Counted from the first letter of the stretch, positions 34,344 to 42,693 are shown. The stretch: DNA of 64,000 bases from Sphingomonas aerophila (GCF_014199305.1 NZ_JACIJK010000001.1:434001-498000), one strand, 5' to 3'. The notes: generated by a model not told the origin, from the sequence alone. Numbers and translations: made by a program.

Positions 34344-35087
34344 ATGGACATCTCCTCCTATGTGCTGCTGAGCCACGAACAGGCGCTTCGGCGAAAGCTG
34401 GACGTGGCGGCCAACAACATGGCGAACATGAGCACGGCTGGCTTCAAGCGCGAGCAGCCTGTTTTCCGCGAATTTGTTGAGCGGGCCGACAAGGCGATGG
34501 TGCCTGACGCCAAGCAGACCTCGTTCGTGCTCGATTTCGGCCAGATCCACGACACGGCCGCCGGCAGCTTCGAAGCGACCGGCAACCCGCTCGACGTGAT
34601 GATCGACGGACCGGGTTACTTGGCCGTGGAAACGCCTGAGGGCGGCACGGCCTATACGCGCGCAGGCTATATGAAGGTGTCGGACAGCGGCGACCTGATA
34701 ACAGCCGGCGGCCAGCGCCTTCTGGGCGAGGGCGGCAAGCCCATCAACGTGCCTCCAGAGGAGCAGGCTGGATTGACCGTCATCGCTGACGGCACGGTGA
34801 TGGGGCGAAGCGGTCCGCTGGGTCGCATTGCGGTAACCGTGTTCGACGACGAACGCGGCGTGGATCCACGCGGTGATGGCCTTTTCGATGCGCAAAACGG
34901 TCGCGAGCTGGCGAGTTCGGAAACCAAGCTTCGCTCAGGCGGTATCGAGAGCTCCAACGTGCAACCGATCGTCGAGACTACTTCGATGGTTGAGATCCTG
35001 CGCGCTTATCAGACCAGCGTGCAAATGAACCAGAGCCTGTCCGACATGCGCAAGAACGCAATCGACCGGCTCGGCCGCTTCACCTGA
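34344..35087 (+). CDS. flgF: Flagellar proximal rod protein FlgF
   Basis: Rod subunit of 247 residues. N-terminal YVLLSHEQALRRKLDVAANN and MANMSTAGFKRE, FEATGNPLDVMIDGPGYLAV in the middle, and C-terminal VEILRAYQTSVQMNQSLSDM are the rod/hook family blocks. It leads flgF-flgG-flgA-flgH. A weak AAGG lies about 11 bases upstream. Confidence 0.95.
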   Translation: MDISSYVLLSHEQALRRKLDVAANNMANMSTAGFKREQPVFREFVERADKAMVPDAKQTSFVLDFGQIHDTAAGSFEATGNPLDVMIDGPGYLAVETPEGGTAYTRAGYMKVSDSGDLITAGGQRLLGEGGKPINVPPEEQAGLTVIADGTVMGRSGPLGRIAVTVFDDERGVDPRGDGLFDAQNGRELASSETKLRSGGIESSNVQPIVETTSMVEILRAYQTSVQMNQSLSDMRKNAIDRLGRFT

Positions 35088-35124
35088 TCCTCATAACTTC
35101 ACCCATCCAATCGAAAGGTAAGCC

Positions 35125-35907
35125 ATGCGCTGTCTATCCACTGCCAGCACCGGCATGCTGGCCCAACAGACCAACGTCGACACCATCTCGCACAACATCG
35201 CGAACATGAACACGACCGGCTTCAAGCGCCAGCGGGCCGAGTTCCAGGACCTTCTTTATCAGAACGTGTCGCGGCCAGGTGCCTCGACCGGCCCTGACAC
35301 AAAGGTGCCGACCGGCATCCAGATCGGCCTGGGCGTTAAGACCGGCGGAATCTACCGCATCAACGAGCAAGGCGCTCTGCAGCAGACCGATAACCGCTAC
35401 GACCTTGGCATCCAGGGCCGCGGCTATTTCCAGGTCACCATGCCGAGCGGCGAGACCGCTTACACCCGCGACGGTGCGTTTCAGCTGTCCGACCAGGGTG
35501 AGATCGTCACGCCAGACGGTTATCCGGTCCAGCCCGGCATCACGGTCCCGCAGGACGCAGTGGACGTGTCCATCTCCAAGACCGGACAAGTGCAGATCAA
35601 GACCGCTGGCGCGCCCGAGATGCAGACGGTTGGCCAGCTTCAACTCGCAACCTTCGTGAACGAAGCCGGGCTGGAAGCGCAGGGCGGAAACCTGTTCCTG
35701 GAAACCGCGTCATCGGGCCAAGCGACCGTGGCCTCGCCGGGTGATCCTGGGCTGGGCACGCTGCAGCAGGGCTTTGTTGAAGCGTCGAACGTCAATCCGG
35801 TTGCCGAGATCACCGCGCTCATCACTGCGCAGCGCGCTTATGAGATGAACAGCCGCGTCGTGAAAACGGCGGACGAGATGCTGTCCACAACGAGTCAGCT
35901 GCGTTGA
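35125..35907 (+). CDS. flgG: Flagellar distal rod protein FlgG
   Basis: 260 residues, highly conserved: LSTASTGMLAQQTNVDTISH and NIANMNTTGFKRQRAEFQDL at the start, GYFQVTMPSGETAYTRDGAF in the middle and AEITALITAQRAYEMNSRVV at the end. GAAAGG lies 6 bases before the ATG. Its stop overlaps the flgA start. Confidence 0.98.
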   Translation: MRCLSTASTGMLAQQTNVDTISHNIANMNTTGFKRQRAEFQDLLYQNVSRPGASTGPDTKVPTGIQIGLGVKTGGIYRINEQGALQQTDNRYDLGIQGRGYFQVTMPSGETAYTRDGAFQLSDQGEIVTPDGYPVQPGITVPQDAVDVSISKTGQVQIKTAGAPEMQTVGQLQLATFVNEAGLEAQGGNLFLETASSGQATVASPGDPGLGTLQQGFVEASNVNPVAEITALITAQRAYEMNSRVVKTADEMLSTTSQLR

Positions 35908-36362
35908 GCCGTTTCGCCGTCATTGCGGCGCTGGCGGTCGGACTGGCGCCTGTGCCAGCTGTCGCACAGGCGCGCGCTGCCGTTGTGGAAGTCCCCGTGC
36001 TGGCCCGCGCCGTACCTCGCGGAGAGGTGCTGGGGCGGGATGACTTCACCGACGAAGAGCGTTCGGCGGCGCAGGCCCGCAATGCTCTCGCCGTTGCCGA
36101 CGCGATTGGGCGGGAGGCAGCGCGCACGTTGCCGGCAGGCACGGTGTTGCGGCCGACCGACGTGGTCGCCCCCCGGCTGGTCCGGCGCGGGGAGCCCGTT
36201 TCCATCACCATCCGTTCGGGCGGACTGTCGATTGCCACACAGGGACGCGCGCTGGCGAGTGCCGGCGCCGGGGACCATGTCCGCGTGGTCACCACCTCCA
36301 CCAATCGCACCCTCGACGGTGTCGTTGACGGGCCGGACGCCGTGCGCGTCGTCGCGCCTTGA
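35904..36362 (+). CDS. flgA: Flagellar P-ring assembly chaperone FlgA
   Basis: Periplasmic chaperone for FlgI. TTG start overlapping the flgG stop as TTGA; 152 residues. A signal peptide ends near residue 22 (AVAQA). The SAF-type domain follows: LARAVPRGEVLGRDDFTD, LPAGTVLRPTDVVAPRLVRR and SGGLSIATQGRALASAGAGD. It is shorter than the E. coli protein, which has an extra N-terminal domain. Confidence 0.93.
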   Translation: MSRFAVIAALAVGLAPVPAVAQARAAVVEVPVLARAVPRGEVLGRDDFTDEERSAAQARNALAVADAIGREAARTLPAGTVLRPTDVVAPRLVRRGEPVSITIRSGGLSIATQGRALASAGAGDHVRVVTTSTNRTLDGVVDGPDAVRVVAP

Positions 36363-36385
36363 CCGTTCAGCGGAGTAGTTATCCC

Positions 36386-37138
36386 ATGAAGAAGATCGTT
36401 GCCCTGGCGCTTGTCACTGCGTCGGCCGCCACTTTGTCCGGTTGCGGTGCGGTGGGGCGCCTTAAGGCAGTGGGCAAGGCACCGCCGCTGACGGAGGTCG
36501 GTCAGGTCGAGGCGCCCTTTCTGGAACGTTCGCTTGGCGAGTCCGGCTCTGCCCAGCGGCGGGAGACGGCTACTCCTGCGGGAGTGGTGCAGGCACCCAG
36601 CGCATCGCTGTTCCGGGCGGGCGCCGGGTCGTTCCTGAGCGACCAGCGCGCGTCCCGCGTCGGCGACATTTTGACGATCCGTATCAACGTCGCCGACCGG
36701 GCGGAGGTTGGCAACAGCAGCTCTCGCACGCGAACGGGGTCTGAGAATGCCAGTGTCGCGTCGCTGCTGGGGCTGGAAAAGCTCCTGCCGGGTAATGGCG
36801 CCAACCTTGCCAACACCAGTTCCGATTCCAAGAGCAGCGGCGGCGGCAACATCAGCCGAAGCGAAACGATCAACATGACCATGTCGGCGATCGTCACGAA
36901 CGTTTTGCCGAACGGTAATCTTGTGATCCGCGGGCGGCAGGAGGTTCGGGTGAACTTTGAGCTGCGGGAGCTGATCGTGACGGGCGTCGTTCGTCCGCAG
37001 GACATCGCGCGAAACAACTCGATTCTTCACAGCCAGATTGCGGAAGCGCGGATCAGCTATGGTGGGAGAGGGCAGCTTAGCAGCGCGCAGCAGGCACGCT
37101 GGGGGCAGCAGATCTACGACGCGCTGTTTCCGTTCTGA
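36386..37138 (+). CDS. flgH: Flagellar L-ring lipoprotein FlgH
   Basis: Outer-membrane L-ring protein, 250 residues from the ATG at 36386 (a TTG nine codons earlier overlaps flgA but would spoil the signal peptide). Lipobox LSGC ends a typical lipoprotein signal (MKKIVALALVTASAATLSGC). Family blocks include RASRVGDILTIRI, NVLPNGNLVIRGRQEVRVNF and VTGVVRPQDIARNNSI. A strong hairpin follows the gene. Confidence 0.96.
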   Translation: MKKIVALALVTASAATLSGCGAVGRLKAVGKAPPLTEVGQVEAPFLERSLGESGSAQRRETATPAGVVQAPSASLFRAGAGSFLSDQRASRVGDILTIRINVADRAEVGNSSSRTRTGSENASVASLLGLEKLLPGNGANLANTSSDSKSSGGGNISRSETINMTMSAIVTNVLPNGNLVIRGRQEVRVNFELRELIVTGVVRPQDIARNNSILHSQIAEARISYGGRGQLSSAQQARWGQQIYDALFPF

Positions 37139-37167
37139 GGCCCACCCCAGGCCAGTCATATGCCATG

Positions 37168-37199
37168 TCGGGCGCCGCGGGACACCCCGCGGCGCCCGA
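37168..37199 (+). terminator. Strong hairpin terminator after flgH
   Basis: A 14-base perfect GC-rich stem (37168-37181 with 37186-37199) closes an ACAC loop and is followed by TCTCGTTT. It separates flgF-flgG-flgA-flgH from flagellin. Confidence 0.8.
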
Positions 37200-37233
37200 T
37201 CTCGTTTGGCAGGTCGGAAAGGCTTAATCGTAG

Positions 37234-37248
37234 TTAACTGCCTGTTAA
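37234..37248 (+). promoter_or_regulatory. CtrA-type site TTAA-N7-TTAA upstream of flagellin
   Basis: TTAA at 37234-37237 and at 37245-37248 are separated by exactly 7 bases, the consensus of the CtrA response regulator in Caulobacter and relatives. It lies about 140 bases ahead of the flagellin start. Binding is inferred. Confidence 0.55.
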
Positions 37249-37325
37249 CTAACAAAAAAAGTGCGCAATACGCTCACCCGGTCGATTTTCTTCCCATGAT
37301 GTAATCACAGGCCGCAGGGGCGGCC

Positions 37326-37355
37326 GGTCGAGGGCCAGCGATCTGGCCCATGACC
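37326..37355 (+). promoter_or_regulatory. Leader hairpin of flagellin mRNA, possible FlbT target
   Basis: GGGCCAG-CGAT-CTGGCCC (37332-37349) is a perfect 7-base stem with a tetraloop, extended by outer GGTC/GACC pairing (37326-37329 with 37352-37355). It ends 34 bases before the flagellin ATG. FlbT and FlaF, both encoded here, control flagellin mRNA in Caulobacter through its leader, so this is a natural candidate site. Confidence 0.5.
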
Positions 37356-37389
37356 GCAGAAGCGGTTTACAATCCAGAAGGAAATTACC

Positions 37390-38244
37390 ATGGCAATGTC
37401 AGTCAACACCAACGTCGGCGCGATGGCAGCTCTCCAGAGCCTGAACAGCACGACCAAGGGTCTGGCCCAGGTTCAGAGCCGCATCAACACCGGCCTGAAC
37501 GTAAGCTCGACCAAGGATGACTCGGCCAAGTACACTGTTGCGCAGAAGCTGCGTGGCGACATGGGTGAACTGTCGGCGGTGAGCTCGTCGCTCAACCGTG
37601 CGAAGAGCACCACCGATGTGGCCGTTGCTGGTGCCGAGCAGGTTTCCGACCTGCTCAACCAGATGCAGTCCAAGGCGAAGGAAGCGTCGGACACCGGCAT
37701 CGACAGCAACAGCCGGGCGGCGATCACGAAGGACCTGAATGCTCTCAAGCAGCAGGTCGAGACGGTCATCGAGTCCTCCAGCTTCAACGGCACCAACCTG
37801 CTGAAGGGCGACACCACCGACTCCGGCAAGGTTTCCGCGCTGCAGTCGCTGTCGTCGACCGGAGCTTCGGGCACCCTGACGGTTGCCAACCAGGACTACA
37901 CCGCGAAGGCGGCGACCGGTTTTGGTAAGGCAGTTGGCGCAGACATCACCCTGGCTAGCGGTGCAGAAGCCGACACCCTGATGGGAACGCTGAAGACCTT
38001 TGCCGGGGAAGTCCGGTCGAGCCTCAGCGATCTGGGTTCTGCGTCGCGCAAGATCGACGGTCAGCTGAGCTTCAACAGCAAGCTGAGCGACGTGATCGAG
38101 GCTGGTATCGGCAACATGGTCGACGCCGACCTCGCCAAGGAGTCGGCGAAGCTGCAGGCTCTGCAGGTCAAGCAGCAGCTTGGTGTGCAGGCTCTGTCGA
38201 TCGCCAACCAGGCGCCTCAGTCGATCACTTCGCTCTTCCGTTAA
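37390..38244 (+). CDS. fliC: Flagellin
   Basis: Filament subunit of 284 residues with the conserved flanks only: N-terminal NTNVGAMAALQSLNSTTKGL and then SSTKDDSAKYTVAQKLRGDM, C-terminal LAKESAKLQALQVKQQLGVQ and NQAPQSITSLFR. The surface-exposed middle is short (about 145-190). It is the only flagellin gene in the window and sits alone between two strong hairpins. AGAAGGAA lies about 7 bases before the ATG. Control by CtrA, FlaF and FlbT is inferred from leader elements and neighbours. Confidence 0.97.
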   Translation: MAMSVNTNVGAMAALQSLNSTTKGLAQVQSRINTGLNVSSTKDDSAKYTVAQKLRGDMGELSAVSSSLNRAKSTTDVAVAGAEQVSDLLNQMQSKAKEASDTGIDSNSRAAITKDLNALKQQVETVIESSSFNGTNLLKGDTTDSGKVSALQSLSSTGASGTLTVANQDYTAKAATGFGKAVGADITLASGAEADTLMGTLKTFAGEVRSSLSDLGSASRKIDGQLSFNSKLSDVIEAGIGNMVDADLAKESAKLQALQVKQQLGVQALSIANQAPQSITSLFR

Positions 38245-38293
38245 GGGCATGCGGGCCCCGCCCGCATCCCCAACCCGGGTGGGGTCGCACTTG

Positions 38294-38326
38294 GAAGCCG
38301 GAACGGGAAACCGTTCCGGCTTCTTT
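38294..38326 (+). terminator. Terminator after flagellin
   Basis: A 13-base perfect stem (38294-38306 with 38311-38323) closes a GAAA tetraloop and is followed by TTT, 50 bases after the flagellin stop. It suits a highly expressed gene. Confidence 0.85.
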
Positions 38327-38414
38327 GCGTACGGCTGGATCGTCAGTCCAGGCGATGGTGAAGCCTTTCTTACCTTTTCCTTGTCCGGGCAGGCCTTGGG
38401 CACTGCGCACCTCC

Positions 38415-38420
38415 TATAAT
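38415..38420 (+). promoter_or_regulatory. -10 box TATAAT of the orphan gene at 38441
   Basis: CCTATAATG matches the flagellar box family of this window exactly. An AGAGGAGG ribosome-binding site follows at about 38428-38434, so the leader is only about 15 bases. Confidence 0.6.
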
Positions 38421-38440
38421 GAAACAAAGAGGAGGCGTTG

Positions 38441-38896
38441 TTGTTCGCAAGGGTCAGGGAGATCACCGATTCACTGGGCGGTCGCCTAAGAATTGCCATC
38501 GAGTCTCAGCCGCAGGGTGGGAGGGTCGTGCTGGAACGACCCAACCTTCGCGGTAGCGCGCGCGCGGTGCTCGACGTTTATGGCGTGGAGCTGTTGTGGG
38601 GGTACATCATGGCTGCCCGCGTCGCCGGCGACCAGGACCTGCCCGATGAATGTACCGATGGCGAATGCACCACCCGCATCCGGCTCGCACGCGCTCCACG
38701 GCCAGCGATCGCCTTGATCCAGGCCGGGCTGGAACGCCCATTCCAAGTACCAGCGACCTTCTGGGACAGGCTTTACGCTGAGCTCTGCCTGGTGCTGGCG
38801 CACGTCCGTGCGCTAGACCGTCAGGCTAGCAACCAGGGGACGCCATGTGTGGGGCGCGGCGAGCTGCTGCCCTCAAGCCGGCAAACGACGGTTTAG
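38441..38896 (+). CDS. Hypothetical protein downstream of flagellin
   Basis: 151 residues from the second of two TTG codons, chosen for its 6-base spacing to AGGAGG. Cytoplasmic in appearance, with mixed strands and helices: LGGRLRIAIESQPQGGRVVL, ARAVLDVYGVELLWGYIMAA and RPFQVPATFWDRLYAELCLV. No family is recognised. The flagellar-type promoter suggests co-regulation with the locus. The last 25 residues look less conserved in character. Confidence 0.6.
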   Translation: MFARVREITDSLGGRLRIAIESQPQGGRVVLERPNLRGSARAVLDVYGVELLWGYIMAARVAGDQDLPDECTDGECTTRIRLARAPRPAIALIQAGLERPFQVPATFWDRLYAELCLVLAHVRALDRQASNQGTPCVGRGELLPSSRQTTV

Positions 38897-39829
38897 AACG
38901 TCGAGGTTCAGGCTTCCTAAGGCCTGAACCCGCGACAGCGTCAGGCTTTACCGGTTCAGCGACAACACAAGGGTGCTTGGTTGGGCTGCAGCAGGATGAC
39001 TCAAGAGCGTCGGCTGGGCAGAGGGCAGCGCGTCGCAAATCAATTCACGAAACGTCGGCGTCGCGGCGAACTTCGGCAGCACTATACGGTACCCGTGATA
39101 CACCGGGCTGTTCGATCCAAGATGTCATGGGCCTGCCGACGGCAAATCCCAGCTGCAGCCCACGTCCGCTGTTGCTCATCTCGCGACAGGATCACTCACC
39201 AGGGATAGGGTGGCTTGTATCCAGGCTCAGACGACATCGCCAACGCCAAGCCCGCAGGTTCCCTGCTTGCCCTCGTTCCTTTGTTGATACGGCTTGGCGG
39301 GTGCAAGCGCTGGACCCAGAACCGTCATGGATCATGCGACTTTTGCAGGCGCGTAGCTCATCCTCGAATTGCGAGTGATGTAACGCGGGCGGCCGAGCGT
39401 CTGACCAGCGGTATATGCTCGAAATTTTATCTGGCAGATGCGGAAACGGCGCCGTGGCTCGGCATGCGTGGGCGCAGGCCGAGGGCGGCGAACGGGCGCC
39501 GGCGAGAGCAAGTAACATGGCTATCGCGAAGCGACTGCTCGCAGGCGCCTCACTGCCAACTGGCCCAGGCCGCCTCTCGCCAGGGACATCGAGCCCGGCA
39601 TTGGCGAAGGCTTATCTCTGCTAAGCTTGTCAGAAGCGACAATCGGCTGCCGAGGGTCGCTTCTGCGACACCATCGTCGGGCTCCCCGGCGGCTGGCGGC
39701 GCTTTGCCGCCACAATCGCCGCCGTGGGTCTCTGCTTTTTTGTCTCGCGGCCTCGATCATCTTTCCGCGCGCGCCGGCTGTTGCGAACAACGCTGCAACC
39801 CGAGGCCGACGATAAGAGCGCGGCTAAGG
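38897..39829. other. 933 bases without a convincing gene
   Basis: Several short open frames overlap on both strands, none with a ribosome-binding site, recognisable domain or consistent codon use. It may hold decayed sequence between flagellin-side genes and the flgI-flgJ-flgN operon. No clear hairpin terminator for flgN was seen. Confidence 0.45.
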
Positions 39830-40249
39830 TCAAAGTCGCGTGTTGAGCGCGATCGGCGTAGCTTGAGCAGTCTGAGACATGCCACCGTCCGCACCGTAGG
39901 TAGCTCTCGTCGTGCCCGTAAGGCGCTGCACTTCAGCGGCCACCGCGCTGATCATCTCGGCGGATAGCGCAATTTGACGGCTGATCACGTCGGCGTTGAC
40001 GGAGGCTGTATCAAGCAAGGCGGCGATTGCTGCACATAGCCGCTGGCGTAGTTCGGGCTCCAGTTCGCGCAGCCAGTCGGGGTTCTCCCGGTTGCGGCGG
40101 GCCATCTCCTGGTCCAGCAAACCCACCAGGCGCACCTTCGCGGCAGAACATTCTTCAATGTCGCGATGAAGGCCGGGCTTGGTCAGACGATCGCTCTCCT
40201 CCTCCATCAACGCGGTGAGGGAAAGAACGGTGTCGAGGATGTCAGTCAT
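39830..40249 (-). CDS. flgN: FlgN-family export chaperone
   Basis: 139 residues from the ATG at 40249, which overlaps the flgJ stop as ATGA. Mostly helical: an N-terminal LDTVLSLTALMEEESDRLTK followed by a KVRLVGLLDQEMARRNRENP helix, the FlgN pattern. FlgN guards FlgK and FlgL before export. It is last in flgI-flgJ-flgN; the C-terminal 35 residues are polar and probably flexible. Confidence 0.82.
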   Translation of the reverse strand: MTDILDTVLSLTALMEEESDRLTKPGLHRDIEECSAAKVRLVGLLDQEMARRNRENPDWLRELEPELRQRLCAAIAALLDTASVNADVISRQIALSAEMISAVAAEVQRLTGTTRATYGADGGMSQTAQATPIALNTRL

Positions 40250-40569
40250 GCCTGCCCTCCTTGCAGCTTGATTATCTGGTTGAGCACCATGGGAGCGAGG
40301 CCGATCCCGCCGCGCTGGCTGATCGCCGTTCCAAGCTTCTCGGCGAGCACCCCGCGGAACATCTCCTCGCCATGGCCGCCGGAGAACTCGCCGTCCGGCG
40401 TGGCGGTTTCCATCATCATCTGCGTCATCTGCCCAACAAACACGGCTTCGAACTCGCGCGCTGTCTTGGTCGCCGCGGCCGTGCCCTTGTTGGCGGTTGC
40501 GGCATTGACCGAGGGAAGGCGCGGGCCGGTCGGCAGCGCGGGCGAAGGGGTGGCGATCTCGCGTATCAT
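40246..40569 (-). CDS. flgJ: Rod-binding protein FlgJ, N-terminal domain only
   Basis: 107 residues holding just the rod-binding domain: REFEAVFVGQMTQMMMETA and GGHGEEMFRGVLAEKLGTAI. The C-terminal muramidase domain of enterobacterial FlgJ is absent, as is usual in alphaproteobacteria; the transglycosylase at 20615 may supply that activity. It overlaps flgI and flgN by 4 bases each. Confidence 0.92.
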   Translation of the reverse strand: MIREIATPSPALPTGPRLPSVNAATANKGTAAATKTAREFEAVFVGQMTQMMMETATPDGEFSGGHGEEMFRGVLAEKLGTAISQRGGIGLAPMVLNQIIKLQGGQA

Positions 40570-41675
40570 TGTACCTCGATGTCGGCCTGAAGGGCGCCGG
40601 CCGTCTTGATTGCCTGGAGAATGGTGATGAGGTCGCGTGGGCTGACACCCAGGGCGTTGAGGCCGCTGATCAGCGAGCGGAGCGACGCGCCCGTGCCAAC
40701 CATCGCCAGAGAGGCACCGCCGCCGTCGTCCACCGAAACCTGGGTGCGAGGCACCACCGTGGTCTGCCCCTGCGACAGGGGTGCGGGCTGTGACACTTGC
40801 GGCGCTTCAGTCACGCTGATGGTCAGACCGCCCTGTGCGATCGCGACCGGGCTGATCCGCACGTCGGCGCCCATTACCACAGTGCCGGACGCCTCGTTGA
40901 TGACAATGCGCGCCGGTTGGTCGACCTCGACCGCGAAGTTCTCGACCTGCGCGAAAAGGTCCACCACGCCACCGGTGACGCCACCAACCGGGGCGATCTG
41001 CACCGTTGCAGGGTCGAGCACCTGCGCCGCACCGGGAAAGCGGTTGTTGATCGCGGCGGCGACCCGACCGGCAGTGGTAAAGTCGGGGTTTTTCAGGGCC
41101 AGCTTTAAACTGGTGGAGGACCGCAGTGCGAAGGGTACTTCGCGCTCGACAATCGCGCCGCCGGCAATGCGGGCCGAGGTGGAAACGCCCCGGCTGACGC
41201 TTGCCGCGGCGCCTTGTGCGCGGAAGCCGGAAACAGCGACCGGCCCTTGCGCAACGGCGTAGATTTCCCCGTCCAGCGCGCGCAATGATGAGATCACCAG
41301 CGTGCCACCCTGAAGGCTGGTCGCGTCGCCAATCGCGGAAACCTGCACGTCGATACGGGATCCGGCACGCGCGAACGGCGGCATCGTCGCCGTGACGGAC
41401 ACGGCAGCGACGTTTTGCGTCCGCATCTGCGAGCCACGGACGTTGACGCCCATTCGCTCCAGCATCGCTTGCAGCGATTCCTCGGTGAACGGGGCATTGC
41501 GGATGCGGTCGCCCGTGCCCGGAAGGCCGACCACCAAGCCATAGCCGACAAGCTGGTTCGGGCGGACGTTCTCGACGTCGACGATGTCTTTGATGCGGTT
41601 ACCGGCACTTGCGGGGCTGGCCCCCCATAGTGCCGAAAACGCCATCAACGCGATCCAAAGAAGTCGAACATGCAT
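40566..41675 (-). CDS. flgI: Flagellar P-ring protein FlgI
   Basis: Periplasmic P-ring subunit, 369 residues from the ATG at 41675, which begins the signal peptide (MHVRLLWIALMAFSALWGAS, cleaved near PASA). The frame is open further upstream but lacks signal-peptide character. Conserved blocks: NRIKDIVDVENVRPNQLVGY, GLVVGLPGTGDRIRNAPFT, and C-terminal LNALGVSPRDLITILQAIKT. It leads flgI-flgJ-flgN; FlgA is its chaperone. Confidence 0.96.
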   Translation of the reverse strand: MHVRLLWIALMAFSALWGASPASAGNRIKDIVDVENVRPNQLVGYGLVVGLPGTGDRIRNAPFTEESLQAMLERMGVNVRGSQMRTQNVAAVSVTATMPPFARAGSRIDVQVSAIGDATSLQGGTLVISSLRALDGEIYAVAQGPVAVSGFRAQGAAASVSRGVSTSARIAGGAIVEREVPFALRSSTSLKLALKNPDFTTAGRVAAAINNRFPGAAQVLDPATVQIAPVGGVTGGVVDLFAQVENFAVEVDQPARIVINEASGTVVMGADVRISPVAIAQGGLTISVTEAPQVSQPAPLSQGQTTVVPRTQVSVDDGGGASLAMVGTGASLRSLISGLNALGVSPRDLITILQAIKTAGALQADIEVQ

Positions 41676-41693
41676 ATTCGCGCGGGCTTTCGT

Positions 41694-41720
41694 GGAAAAT
41701 TGCCTTGCTTCTCTTATAGA
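41694..41720. promoter_or_regulatory. Shared divergent promoter of flgI and fliX
   Basis: CTCTTATAGAG (41711-41720 region) reads TATAAG toward flgI on the minus strand and TATAGA toward fliX on the plus strand. GGAAAATTGCC at 41694-41704 resembles a partial GGCA/TGCC element. Confidence 0.5.
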
Positions 41721-41759
41721 GTGATTAGGGCCCCCGGCCGGGCGGGTTGAGGAGATAAA

Positions 41760-42185
41760 ATGCGGATCGCCGGGTTGCCTCCCGCCATGCAGCAAGGCTT
41801 GCTTGCAGCGCTCGCCAAGGCAGGCGAGGATTTCACCAGCGCCGTAAAGGTCGTGGAGACACGCGCTGGCGCGGCCCTGCCGCCGACCGTCGCTCCACTG
41901 GCGCAGCCGGCCACGTCAGTCGAGATGTTGGTGGCGCTTGCCGCGGCGGAGCCACTGGTGGAACGGCGCCGCAAGATGGCCGAAGCAACGAACCGCGGCC
42001 TGGCGCTGCTGGAGCGGCTGCATGCCAAATTGCTTGCCGGCGCGCTCGAGCCCGAGCTGGTCGAAGAGCTCGTTGAGTGGTCGGAAAGCTTTCAGGCGCC
42101 AGAGAACCCGCAGCTGGCCGCGCTGGCCAGCGAAATCGAAGTGCGGGTGCGAGTCGAACTCGCGAAGCACGAGATGCGGGTATAA
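41760..42185 (+). CDS. fliX: Flagellar assembly regulator FliX
   Basis: 141 residues with strong GAGGAG upstream. Helical C-terminal region RGLALLERLHAKLLAGALEP and ELVEWSESFQAP fits FliX. In Caulobacter FliX senses basal-body assembly and holds FlbD in check, then helps activate it; an FlbD-like regulator is encoded at 49456. It is a single-gene unit diverging from flgI. Confidence 0.88.
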   Translation: MRIAGLPPAMQQGLLAALAKAGEDFTSAVKVVETRAGAALPPTVAPLAQPATSVEMLVALAAAEPLVERRRKMAEATNRGLALLERLHAKLLAGALEPELVEELVEWSESFQAPENPQLAALASEIEVRVRVELAKHEMRV

Positions 42186-42191
42186 AAAGAA

Positions 42192-42217
42192 GGGCGGGGC
42201 AGCGGCTCCGCCCGTTT
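42192..42217. terminator. Bidirectional terminator between fliX and flgB
   Basis: A 9-base stem (42192-42200 with 42205-42213, one G-U pair) with AGCG loop. On the minus strand it is followed by TTCTTTTT, a good T-run for the flgB unit; on the plus strand GTTTC follows. Confidence 0.75.
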
Positions 42218-42266
42218 CACAAGATGCGATTTAGGCGAGGCGGCAGATCTTCTGCCACCCCTGCGC

Positions 42267-42689
42267 TCAACCGCGACCTAGGGCCGTCTTCAAGAGCGAC
42301 TGCTGCTTGCGATAAAGGTTCGTCATGGCTGTGAAATCAGCCTGCACCTTGCTCATGCGCAGCAACTGGTCTTCCAGCGTCACGTTGTTGCCATCGGGCT
42401 TTGTTTCCGAGATGTCCTTGTCCATCACGATATTGCCCGCCTGGATCGGCCGTGCTCCCAGGGCGGACATGCCGCTGGTGATCTGGACCTGTGGACGCGC
42501 AACACTTGGCACGCCGGACTGGCCCTGCTGAGCAAGAAGGTCACTGAAGTCAGGCGCTTCAACTTCGCGCGATTTGTAGCCGGGCGTTTCGCTGTTGGCG
42601 ATATTCTGCGCCAGCACGCGCTGCCGCTCGGCGAGATGTTTCATCTCGCGGCCGATGCCGTTCATCAAAGCTGGAAGAGTTGAAGACAT
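42267..42689 (-). CDS. flgB: Flagellar proximal rod protein FlgB
   Basis: 140 residues from the ATG at 42689, 4 bases after the stop of the large upstream gene. MKHLAERQRVLAQNIANSET-PGYK is the rod signature, and the C-terminal helix (QADFTAMTNLYRKQQSLLKT) fits FlgB. It is separated from flgC (5549) by about 36 kb, whereas the two are adjacent in most bacteria. The ribosome-binding site is weak, suggesting coupling to the upstream gene. Confidence 0.95.
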   Translation of the reverse strand: MSSTLPALMNGIGREMKHLAERQRVLAQNIANSETPGYKSREVEAPDFSDLLAQQGQSGVPSVARPQVQITSGMSALGARPIQAGNIVMDKDISETKPDGNNVTLEDQLLRMSKVQADFTAMTNLYRKQQSLLKTALGRG

Positions 42690-42693
42690 CGGA

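Noticed and set aside
37200-37300. FliA (sigma-28) promoter upstream of flagellin
   Set aside because: No TAAA-N15-GCCGATAA-like pair could be aligned; nearby A-rich tracts alone do not qualify.
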